Positions 36,976 through 44,514 of a stretch of 64,000 nucleotides of DNA are shown piece by piece. The position numbers and the translations under genes are program-made. This DNA comes from Caldilineaceae bacterium. Lineage in GTDB: Bacteria > Chloroflexota > Anaerolineae > Caldilineales > Caldilineaceae. Every line of letters starts with the position of its first letter. Position 1 is the stretch's first letter. The notes beneath the pieces were generated by a model that was given only the letters and a program-made list of their open reading frames with translations, searched no databases and was not told where the DNA came from. Location: contig JAPKMW010000018.1 of NCBI GenBank assembly GCA_026645575.1, positions 74,110 through 138,109 on the forward strand, read 5' to 3'.

Positions 36976-38018
36976 CAGAAATGACCGCACGCGAGCGTGT
37001 ACAATGTGTCCTCCATGGGGAGATTCCCGACCGTGTACCCTATGTCGAGATGGGTATCGACTTTCCCTTTGTCTGCAAGCTGCTGGATCTGGCTATTCCC
37101 ACCGACCGCTTCTTTGAATCGGGCGAGTATGCCAGCGCGCCCATCGACATTCAAATGCGGGTGAACGAGATCCTCCATCGGGATAACCTGGTCTACAGTA
37201 TGTTGCCCCCCATTCCGGCGGTGAAGGTCCCTGGCCGTGACGGCATTCTCTTCTTTGAGGATGGCAGAATCAAGGATTGGGGGGATCTGGATCAATTGCA
37301 ATTCCCGGATCCGACCAGCGCAGCAGTTCTTGCCCCCATGCGCCAGTTTATCGCACAGCGCGGCGACTATGCCACGATCTGCTCCTGTCGCGTCGGCATC
37401 TCGGCCACCTATCTGGCCATGGGCATGGAACATTTCTACTATACAATGGTCGATGACCCTGCGCTGATCGAAGAGATGATGCGGCGTTACACCGATTATG
37501 CGGCGGACGTGGCCGAACAAGCCGCCAAGTTGGGCTTCGATATCTTTTGGACAGCCGATGACATTGCGGCGCGCACGGCCACCCTTTTCTCCCCTAAGAT
37601 GTTTCGTGAACTAATGGTCCCCCACATCCGCAAAATCGCTGAGCGCATCCACGATGTCGGCATCCAGTGGATCTATCATTCAGACGGCAACCTGGCCGCC
37701 GTGCTCGAAGATCTCCTTGCCCTTGGGATCCGTGGGCTGAATCCGATTGAACCCACATGCATGGACATTCGGCAACTAAAAAAGCAGTATGGCGATCGGG
37801 TGGTACTCTCCGGCAATGTCGATGTCCACCTGTTGGCTCATGGCACACCGGAGGAGGTACGCGCGACCACACTGGGGCTATTGCGCGATGTCGCGCCGGG
37901 GGGTGGCTATATGCTCGCCTCGGGCAACTCCATCGCGAGTTTCTGTAAAGTGGAGTGTGTCAAAGCCATGTGCGACACCAACTATGAATATGGGCGTTAT
38001 CCTATTTCAGTTCTTTGA
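36972..38018 (+). CDS. URO-D-fold protein 6 of the cluster
   Basis: A 348-aa member opening MTARERVQCVLHGEIPDRVP. The zinc-motif strand reads WIYHSDGNLAAVLEDLLALG, followed by LNPIEPTCMDIRQLKKQYGD, VVLSGNVDVHLLAHGTPEEV and GGGYMLASGNSI. This is the most HemE-like member in strand order but has no RQAGRY motif. It is coupled to DUF1638 through an ATGA overlap and has an AAAAGGAG ribosome site inside that gene, so the two products probably act together. Confidence 0.87.
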   Translation: MTEMTARERVQCVLHGEIPDRVPYVEMGIDFPFVCKLLDLAIPTDRFFESGEYASAPIDIQMRVNEILHRDNLVYSMLPPIPAVKVPGRDGILFFEDGRIKDWGDLDQLQFPDPTSAAVLAPMRQFIAQRGDYATICSCRVGISATYLAMGMEHFYYTMVDDPALIEEMMRRYTDYAADVAEQAAKLGFDIFWTADDIAARTATLFSPKMFRELMVPHIRKIAERIHDVGIQWIYHSDGNLAAVLEDLLALGIRGLNPIEPTCMDIRQLKKQYGDRVVLSGNVDVHLLAHGTPEEVRATTLGLLRDVAPGGGYMLASGNSIASFCKVECVKAMCDTNYEYGRYPISVL

Positions 38019-38061
38019 CCTATTAACCGGTGTATCCTGAGTATGAATAGGAGCTTTTCGT

Positions 38062-38496
38062 ATGCAAAATTTTCCACACCACTATGTTGTCACGGCCGAT
38101 GGCGGCGCCACTGGTCGCGTGATTGTTGCTTCCCCCAATATTCCCGACCTGACCACCGATGCCCCCGCCGAGTTTGACGGCCCCGGCGATGTTTGGTCAC
38201 CGGAGACGATGTTGGTGGGCGCCGTCGCCAACTGTTTTATCTTGACCTTCCGCGCTGTCGCTCGCGCTTCCAGGTTTGAGTGGACGAGTATCTCTTGCCA
38301 GGTGCAGGGCGTGCTGGATCGCGTCGAACGCGTCACCCAATTCACGGCAATGGAACTCCAGGTGAAACTACGCATACCGACCGGCGCTGATGTTGAAAAA
38401 GCGCACCGATTGCTGGAAAAATCAGAACAGAACTGCTTAATCACCAGCTCGCTCAAGGCCACGGTCGAATTACGGGCCGAAGTTGAAGTGGGTTAA
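38062..38496 (+). CDS. OsmC/Ohr family thiol peroxidase
   Basis: A 144-aa OsmC-fold protein. The two reactive cysteines are Cys58 (LVGAVANCFILTF) and Cys125 (KSEQNCLITSSL), at the usual positions. Members reduce organic hydroperoxides using dithiols and work as dimers in the cytoplasm. It sits 43 bp after URO-D protein 6 with a GGAG site, so it is probably cotranscribed. It may protect oxygen-sensitive enzymes of the cluster, which is inference. Confidence 0.9.
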   Translation: MQNFPHHYVVTADGGATGRVIVASPNIPDLTTDAPAEFDGPGDVWSPETMLVGAVANCFILTFRAVARASRFEWTSISCQVQGVLDRVERVTQFTAMELQVKLRIPTGADVEKAHRLLEKSEQNCLITSSLKATVELRAEVEVG

Positions 38497-38524
38497 GTTG
38501 TAGTGTTCGCACCAGGAGGAGCGT

Positions 38525-39664
38525 ATGAAACCAAAGGAACGGGTTCTCGCCGCGCTGCATCACCAAGAACCGGATCGGGTGCCGACGGGTGAAAACGATG
38601 TCGATTATGTGTTGGTCGAGCAATTGTTGGGGCGACCTACCCTTTACAACGCCCGTTGGCGCGAACGCACGGCGCTCTGGGATGGCCGGCGTGATGAGAT
38701 TGTGGCCGATTATCAACGTACACAGGTGGAATTGGTTCACGCGTTGGAATGGGACTATGTACGCGTCCCCATTATGCCGCGCGCGCAGGAATACCACTGG
38801 CCAACCATGACCGGCCCCTACTCCTGGCTCGACGCCGCGGGGCGTGAATATCATTACAGCCCGGAGGTCGGCAACATCGCCACGCGCGTCGATGCCACCG
38901 ACATGACCATCGACGACCTACCCGATCCGGCGGAACCCTTTATGGTCGATCCTTCAGAGTTGGACGCCATTCGTTACATGGTCAAAGAACTGGGCGACAC
39001 CCATTTTATCATCGGGCGTTCGGCCATTGACGGCAGCTTCCCTTTTCAGGAGACCGTTGGCATCCAAGAGTTTCTCATGCGCATGATCACCGACCCTGAC
39101 TTTGTGCGGCGGGCCATTGATGTTTATGTCGCCCGTTCCATTGCCTACTTGGAAGCCATGTTGGACGCCGGTTGTGACGCCGTGATGACCACCGATGACT
39201 ATTCGGGCAATATGGGGCCGTTTATGGGCGCCAAGCGTTTTCGCGAGTTTATCTTACCGGCGATTACCCGCCAGGCAGCAGCCGTTCATGCAAGGGGCGG
39301 CTATTTTATTAAGCACACCGATGGTAATGTCTGGAGCATCCTGGATAGTTTGGTCGAAGCCGGCATTGATGGCTGGCATGGAATCCAACCGCGCATTGGT
39401 ATGGATTTGCGGTTGCTCAAAGAACGCTATGGCGACAGCCTCTGCTTTTTCGGCGGCATCAACTGTGAAACCTTGATCGAAGGACCGCCGGAGAAAGCCC
39501 AGGAAGAGGTGCGCTACGCCATTCAACACGCGGCGGTCGGCGGCGGGTTGGTGATTGCTACCGGCAATGTGTTGCAACCAGGCACCAGCCTGACCAATTA
39601 TTTGGTCGCACGGCAGGCGACGCACGATTATGGTCAGTATCCTATTGCTGTTGATCGGAGGTGA
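38525..39664 (+). CDS. URO-D-fold protein 7 of the cluster
   Basis: A 379-aa member opening MKPKERVLAALHHQEPDRVP. The zinc-motif strand is YFIKHTDGNVWSILDSLVEA, then WHGIQPRIGMDLRLLKERYG, LCFFGGINCETLIEGPPEKA and GGGLVIATGNVLQPGTSL. The C-terminal blocks resemble proteins 2 and 6. AGGAGGAGCG lies before the ATG, and the next gene starts 4 bp after its stop. Substrate unknown. Confidence 0.86.
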   Translation: MKPKERVLAALHHQEPDRVPTGENDVDYVLVEQLLGRPTLYNARWRERTALWDGRRDEIVADYQRTQVELVHALEWDYVRVPIMPRAQEYHWPTMTGPYSWLDAAGREYHYSPEVGNIATRVDATDMTIDDLPDPAEPFMVDPSELDAIRYMVKELGDTHFIIGRSAIDGSFPFQETVGIQEFLMRMITDPDFVRRAIDVYVARSIAYLEAMLDAGCDAVMTTDDYSGNMGPFMGAKRFREFILPAITRQAAAVHARGGYFIKHTDGNVWSILDSLVEAGIDGWHGIQPRIGMDLRLLKERYGDSLCFFGGINCETLIEGPPEKAQEEVRYAIQHAAVGGGLVIATGNVLQPGTSLTNYLVARQATHDYGQYPIAVDRR

Positions 39665-39668
39665 CAAG

Positions 39669-40736
39669 ATGATCAGTTACGCCGGACGCAATCGCACGAC
39701 CCTGAACTTTCTCAAGACACTCTATTTTGATACCCCGGAATGGACGCCGGTGGTGGTTTCACTCATGCCGGCCACCTGGATGAAATATCGCGAAGATTTG
39801 GAAGAGTTGGTGTTAGCCCATCCGCGCATTTTTCCCGGCTATCAGAAGGGTGACCGTGATTTTGATTTCATCCCCAACCCCCTCTACGAACTGGGGCGGC
39901 ATACCGATTGTTGGGGCGTGGTTTGGGAGAACATTGAACGCGGCCTGGATAGCTTCCCGATTCACCATCCGTTGGCCGATTGGGCGGCTTTTGACGACTA
40001 TGTGCCGCCCGATCCCTGGTGGGATGCCCCGTTCGGCCCACGCGATTGGAACCAGGTTGCGCGCACCTATGCTGCCGCCAAGGCGCGGGGCGACCTGGCC
40101 GAAGGTGGCCTATTGCCCCACGGCTTCTTTTACATGTTGCTCTTCTACCTCCGTGGCTTTGAGAATCTGATGGTCGATATGGCCGAAGGTGACCCGCGAC
40201 TCTGGCCGCTGATCCGCATGGTGGAGAGCTACAACCGCACCGTCATCAACAAAAGTTTGGAGCTAGGCGCCGACCTTGTGCGCTTTGGCGATGATCTGGG
40301 TCTCCACGCCGGCTTGCCCATAAGTCCAGCCATGTGGCGCCGCTATATCAAGCCGTCGTATGAGTATATGTTTCGTTCCTGCCGGGAGGCGGATGTCCCG
40401 ATCTATTTGCATACGGATGGTCATATCCTGGAGATCATCCCGGATCTGATTGAGGTCGGTGTGCGGATGCTCAACCCGCAGATTCGCGCCAATGGGCTGC
40501 CCGGCTTGGTCGAACTGGCCAAAGGCAAGGTCGCCATCCACATCGACCTGGATCGTCAGCTTTTCCCCTTTGCCACGCCGGTGCAGATTGAAGAGCATAT
40601 TGGGGAGGTCTTTGAGGCGCTTTACCTGCCCCAAGGCGGACTGATGATCCATGCTGAGTGTGAACCGGATGTATCATTGGAAAATATTGATATGATTTGC
40701 ACAACTTTAGAAAAAATTTGCCAATTACCATTGTAA
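39669..40736 (+). CDS. URO-D-fold protein 8 of the cluster
   Basis: A 355-aa member with a different N-terminus (MISYAGRNRTTLNFLKTLYF) and a Trp-rich loop (DWAAFDDYVPPDPWWDAP). The zinc-motif strand is IYLHTDGHILEIIPDLIEVG, then MLNPQIRANGLPGLVELAKG, VAIHIDLDRQLFPFATPVQI and GGLMIHAECEPDVSLENID. Start 39669 behind CGGAGGTG. Last gene of the tandem; AT-rich DNA follows. Confidence 0.83.
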   Translation: MISYAGRNRTTLNFLKTLYFDTPEWTPVVVSLMPATWMKYREDLEELVLAHPRIFPGYQKGDRDFDFIPNPLYELGRHTDCWGVVWENIERGLDSFPIHHPLADWAAFDDYVPPDPWWDAPFGPRDWNQVARTYAAAKARGDLAEGGLLPHGFFYMLLFYLRGFENLMVDMAEGDPRLWPLIRMVESYNRTVINKSLELGADLVRFGDDLGLHAGLPISPAMWRRYIKPSYEYMFRSCREADVPIYLHTDGHILEIIPDLIEVGVRMLNPQIRANGLPGLVELAKGKVAIHIDLDRQLFPFATPVQIEEHIGEVFEALYLPQGGLMIHAECEPDVSLENIDMICTTLEKICQLPL

Positions 40737-41139
40737 GTTTTTTCGCCGATCTCATCTTTTATCGTAAGTTTGCATAAAACTAGTCAACTGGATAGACAGA
40801 AAGCTACCTAAAAGCCTAGGCTTATCAATCAATTACTGTAGTATGATAGTAATGCTGTTTTCTATTAATGCTTGGTTAACAATGGCATTGCTGGCATGCT
40901 ACGTTCTACGCCATATATGTACTTGTTCCACAATTGTATATACTGCACGGCTGTCCATCAGGTGACCCATTTACATCTAAAACAGTGTTACTTGATGGCG
41001 TCGTTGAGTATAGTATCCAAAAAAACGCGAGGGATAGACAGGCGCCCAGCAGCCTATTGTTAATTGGCATTGGATCTCTTTGTTGCATCACAAGGTTTCT
41101 ATATCCCCCAAATGTGGGATGTATCAAAGGACAAATCCG
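40737..41139. other. AT-rich intergenic region before the BTAD-only regulator
   Basis: No gene seen. It contains an imperfect inverted repeat (about 40934-41014) with matching blocks TATACT, CCATCA and GT-AC in both arms, which could be a MITE remnant or an operator. The base composition differs from the flanking genes. No terminator was recognised for the URO-D cluster. Confidence 0.4.
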
Positions 41140-42084
41140 ATGAACACTATGACCATTTCCCTCTTTGGCAAACTAAGGATCATATCTAGTGAGCAAGTTG
41201 CGCTCCATCTAGAGCCGCGCCGTGCTGAAGAATTACTCTGTTATTTATTGCTGTACCGGGATCGCCTGCATGAACGGGAGAAGATCGCCACCCTCTTCTG
41301 GCCCGATGCGCCGCCGGGCTACGCCAAGCGCTATTTTCGCCAAACGTTGTGGCAACTCCAATCGGTACTCAACCATAGGACCACACCGGCAGCGCATCTG
41401 CTTTATGCAACCTATGAGCAGGTTGGCATTAACCAACAGGCGGACTACTGGCTGGACGTTGCGCAGTTTGAACGCGCCTTTGCCGCTGTGGAAGACATGC
41501 CCGGCAAAGCGTTTTGCCCTGAACAGGCCGATCAGGTGCGCGCGGCTGTCCAACTGTATCAAGGCGACCTGTTAGAAGGGTGGTATCAGGATTGGTGCAT
41601 TTACGAACGAGAGCGTTTCCAAAGCATGTACATGGCGCTGTTGGATAAATTGCTCAATTACAGCGAAGCGCATGGGGAGTACGAAGCCGGGGTGACCTAC
41701 GGCGCCCAGATTCTGCGCCAAGATCGCGCCCGTGAACAGACTCATCGTCAATTAATGCGCTTACACTATCTGGCCGGCAACCGGTCGGCGGCGATTCATC
41801 AATATGAAAATTGTGTTGTTGCCTTGCGCGAAGAATTAGATGTGGTGCCGGCCAAGAGTACGGTTACGCTCTATAAAGCGATCTGCACAGAACATCTCAA
41901 CGAGGCAACGCCGATGCTCACCCCAATGACAAGCGCTGCTCCCACTGCAACAATGGTGATGCCAACAGCCGTAGTTGATTCAGTCCAACAAATCGAACAA
42001 ATTCAAGCGCTGCTTTGCCATCTGCAAACCCAAGTTACCCAGTTGGCGCAAAAGCTCAAACAGGACAATGGCCTTCATCCGTAA
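41140..42084 (+). CDS. BTAD-only transcriptional regulator with C-terminal coiled coil
   Basis: A 314-aa SARP/BTAD-type protein. The DNA-binding N-terminus ISLFGKLRIISSEQVALHLE is followed by a winged-helix segment (LLLYRDRLHEREKIATLFWP) and a BTAD region ending YENCVVALREELDVVPAKST. In place of an NB-ARC module it has a Thr/Pro linker and a heptad-like helix, QQIEQIQALLCHLQTQVTQL, suggesting dimerisation. The ATG at 41140 has AAAGGAC before it. Likely regulator of the protease island that starts 277 bp downstream. Confidence 0.87.
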   Translation: MNTMTISLFGKLRIISSEQVALHLEPRRAEELLCYLLLYRDRLHEREKIATLFWPDAPPGYAKRYFRQTLWQLQSVLNHRTTPAAHLLYATYEQVGINQQADYWLDVAQFERAFAAVEDMPGKAFCPEQADQVRAAVQLYQGDLLEGWYQDWCIYERERFQSMYMALLDKLLNYSEAHGEYEAGVTYGAQILRQDRAREQTHRQLMRLHYLAGNRSAAIHQYENCVVALREELDVVPAKSTVTLYKAICTEHLNEATPMLTPMTSAAPTATMVMPTAVVDSVQQIEQIQALLCHLQTQVTQLAQKLKQDNGLHP

Positions 42085-42115
42085 AAGCGCTTTGCCTGCT
42101 TTTAACCCGCCTATC

Positions 42116-42154
42116 AACAACGTGATCTCTAGCGGAGATCACGTTGTTTTTTTT
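42116..42154 (+). terminator. Rho-independent terminator of the BTAD gene
   Basis: Perfect 14-bp stem AACAACGTGATCTC / GAGATCACGTTGTT with a short loop, followed by T8. It cleanly separates the regulator from the protease island. Confidence 0.95.
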
Positions 42155-42320
42155 GACTTTTTCCTAGACGCTTATACAGACGGTAACACAGACGTAGCCG
42201 CTATACACTTGATCACGAAGGTCGATAGTATGGATAACAGACGGTTTGGCAGATAGGATTGAAGACATTTGTACAGACACCAATGTTGTAGACTTGAGTA
42301 AGGTGCATAAATTCCCAAAG

Positions 42321-42345
42321 TTGTCTATACAATTTGTCTATACAA
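42321..42345 (+). promoter_or_regulatory. Tandem TTGTCTATACAA operator/promoter
   Basis: Two identical near-palindromic 12-mers TTGTCTATACAA (42321-42332 and 42334-42345), 13 bp apart, immediately upstream of the AAGGAG ribosome site of the M6 protease gene. Each contains TATACA, which could serve as a -10 box. ACAGACG-type motifs lie further upstream at 42176 and 42188. Confidence 0.5.
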
Positions 42346-42360
42346 TAAGGAGCGTGGTTT

Positions 42361-43872
42361 ATGTCATTTCCTTTTTGGGGTGAAAAGTTTACTTTTACCC
42401 AGCCGGACGGCAGTCAGATCGAAGTCCGTGGCTGGGGTGATCAACGTCATGCTGTCTTTGAAACCCTGGATGGGTTCACCATTGTCAAAGAGCCAATCAC
42501 TGGCTTTTACCAATATGCTGCGCTCAGCGCTGATGGTGAGGAACTTGACCCCTCTGGCGTGCAGATCGGCATAATGGCGCCGCGCTCGCTAGGTTTAGCA
42601 AAAGGGCTTCGGATCAACCGTGACGCCGCCAAGGCCAGCGCCGAGATGAGCGCCACCTTGCCGCCGACAAAGTCGCGCTGGGAAGTGCGCCGTGAGCGCT
42701 ACAAGACCGCTTTACAGACTGCCATGTCGGCCCCGGAAGTTTTGCGCGCCCCGCCGCAGCGTGAAACGACTGGCACTTATATTGGCTTATGTTTATTGAT
42801 CCAATTCCCGGATGTCCCCGGTACGATTCCAGTCGAGAAAGTGGCAGCCTTCTGCAACCAACCTGGCTACACCGGTTTTGGGAACAAGGGTTCAGTCTAC
42901 GATTATTTCTATGATAATTCAGGCGGCAAGTTGCGCTACACCAATATTGTCGCCCCTTATTATACGGCCAAATATCCCAGAGCTTACTACACGGATCCAA
43001 AGATTCCACAGCCAAAACGGGCCTGGCAGTTGATCAAAGAAGCGTTGACTGCGCTACGGGCGCAGGGCTTCGATTTTAGTCAGCTTACTGTCGATGATGA
43101 GGATTATCTCTTTGCCTTGAATGTCTTCTATGCTGGCAGTCGTGTCAACAACTGGGCGGAAGGACTGTGGCCCCATTCGTACCATTTGCTCACGCCCTTT
43201 AAACTCATGCCGGGCAAACGGGCCTTTGACTATCAGATCACCGATATGGGATCGCAACTGACGCTTGGCACTTTCTGTCATGAGAATGGACATATGATTT
43301 GTGATTTCCCGGATCTGTACGACTATGGCTATGAATCGCGTGGAACCGGCGTCTATTGTTTGATGTGCGCCGGCGGCAGTGTGGACAAGACGAACCCGAC
43401 CAACGTCTGCGCCTATCTGAAATATAAAGCGGGTTGGGCGAAGAACATTACCCCAATTACAACAGGGATGAGTGCGACCATCAAAGCTGGTGAGAATGAT
43501 TTCTTCATTTACCGCAAGCATCGCGCCGAGTATTTTATCATTGAGAATCGCAACAAAGCGCAGCGTGACTTGGCGCTGCCGGCTTCCGGGCTTGCCATCT
43601 GGCATGTGGATGAGTTGGGTAGTAACAACAATGAAGCAATGACGCCGACTTCCCACTATGAATGCTCGCTTGAACAGGCCGATGGTCAGTTTCATCTTGA
43701 ACACGGGGTTGGCTATGGCGATGAAGAAGATCTCTTTGTCAGGGAGAATCACAATCGATTTACCACTGCCACCCAACCTGATAGTAAGTGGTGGGACAGG
43801 AGTGGATCGGGGTTGGACATCTACAACGTCAGCTCACCAGGCAAGACCATGACGTTTTCGGCTAATCTGTGA
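42361..43872 (+). CDS. M6-family metalloprotease (immune inhibitor A-like)
   Basis: A 503-aa zinc protease. The HExxH motif and following M6 signature are present: HENGHMICDFPDLYDYGYE. Upstream are GTYIGLCLLIQFPDVPGTIP and GSVYDYFYDNSGGKL, standard for the M6 catalytic domain; the C-terminus is a beta-rich YFIIENRNK region. Unusually, no signal peptide is seen: the protein starts directly with FWGEKFTFTQPDGSQIEVRG. Export would need another route, or it acts inside. First gene of the protease island; AAGGAG lies before the ATG. Confidence 0.9.
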   Translation: MSFPFWGEKFTFTQPDGSQIEVRGWGDQRHAVFETLDGFTIVKEPITGFYQYAALSADGEELDPSGVQIGIMAPRSLGLAKGLRINRDAAKASAEMSATLPPTKSRWEVRRERYKTALQTAMSAPEVLRAPPQRETTGTYIGLCLLIQFPDVPGTIPVEKVAAFCNQPGYTGFGNKGSVYDYFYDNSGGKLRYTNIVAPYYTAKYPRAYYTDPKIPQPKRAWQLIKEALTALRAQGFDFSQLTVDDEDYLFALNVFYAGSRVNNWAEGLWPHSYHLLTPFKLMPGKRAFDYQITDMGSQLTLGTFCHENGHMICDFPDLYDYGYESRGTGVYCLMCAGGSVDKTNPTNVCAYLKYKAGWAKNITPITTGMSATIKAGENDFFIYRKHRAEYFIIENRNKAQRDLALPASGLAIWHVDELGSNNNEAMTPTSHYECSLEQADGQFHLEHGVGYGDEEDLFVRENHNRFTTATQPDSKWWDRSGSGLDIYNVSSPGKTMTFSANL

Positions 43873-43900
43873 GTCTGTCAACAGGTAATTCTGTCAAGCG

Positions 43901-44437
43901 ATGAGGAAAGCTGCGTTGCCCATGTCCATGACCGGTTGGCAGTTGCTCGGTAGCCTCACTTTGCTGCTGACCAACTGCCAACCCTTGATCGACCAACCGA
44001 ATGTAGGTGAACGTAGCGCGCCGACTGCGGCGCCTACGCTGACGCAACAGGAGACAGTTGCAATGACAAATATCGTAACAGCCGAGGTGATCCTGCGTTC
44101 TGCCAACGGTAAATCGATCCTTGAGGCAACCGAAGGCGTAACGGCGGCGACCATTGCCCAGTACCGCGTGAGCCAGGACGTGATCGATGAAGCGACCAAA
44201 CAGTTGACGGCGCTAGGCTTTACCGTAAAGACGGTTGGCCCTGTGAGTCTCACCATTGTTGGGGAGCCAACAACGTTCGAACGCGTCTTCCAGACCAAGT
44301 TACTGCAGAGTGTTGACAAATCCGGTGGTACACGACCCGCCTTCTATCAAGCGCAGGACCCTATTCAAATTCCAAGCCCATTGTCCACTCTGGTTGCCGG
44401 CGTGACTTTACCTGTTCCTCCTGATTTCTTTCCATGA
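43901..44437 (+). CDS. Lipoprotein resembling a stand-alone protease propeptide
   Basis: A 178-aa protein with a lipobox (LLLTNC near residue 26), so predicted lipidated and membrane-attached. The mature part, from MTNIVTAEVILRSANGKSIL to LVAGVTLPVPPDFF, parallels the N-terminal prodomain of the next gene: TAATIAQYRVS against TKENVDQFHSE, TALGFTVKTVGPVSLTIVG against TQLGFEVLQQGPVTLSIAG, and both end AVPP/PVPP. A free propeptide could inhibit or chaperone the adjacent subtilase. Start uncertain (43901 or 43922); weak ribosome site. Confidence 0.75.
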   Translation: MRKAALPMSMTGWQLLGSLTLLLTNCQPLIDQPNVGERSAPTAAPTLTQQETVAMTNIVTAEVILRSANGKSILEATEGVTAATIAQYRVSQDVIDEATKQLTALGFTVKTVGPVSLTIVGEPTTFERVFQTKLLQSVDKSGGTRPAFYQAQDPIQIPSPLSTLVAGVTLPVPPDFFP

Positions 44438-44514
44438 GCAATGGCAGGAGAGTTAGCTTTTCAAGCGAATGGCAACAACGTAGCGTTGGAGACCCCAGCG
44501 GAAGGAAGATAACC

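Noticed and set aside
29881..40736. Calling the barrel genes hemE
   Set aside because: None has the RQAGRYLPEY signature, they are highly divergent from each other, and no other haem-synthesis gene is present.
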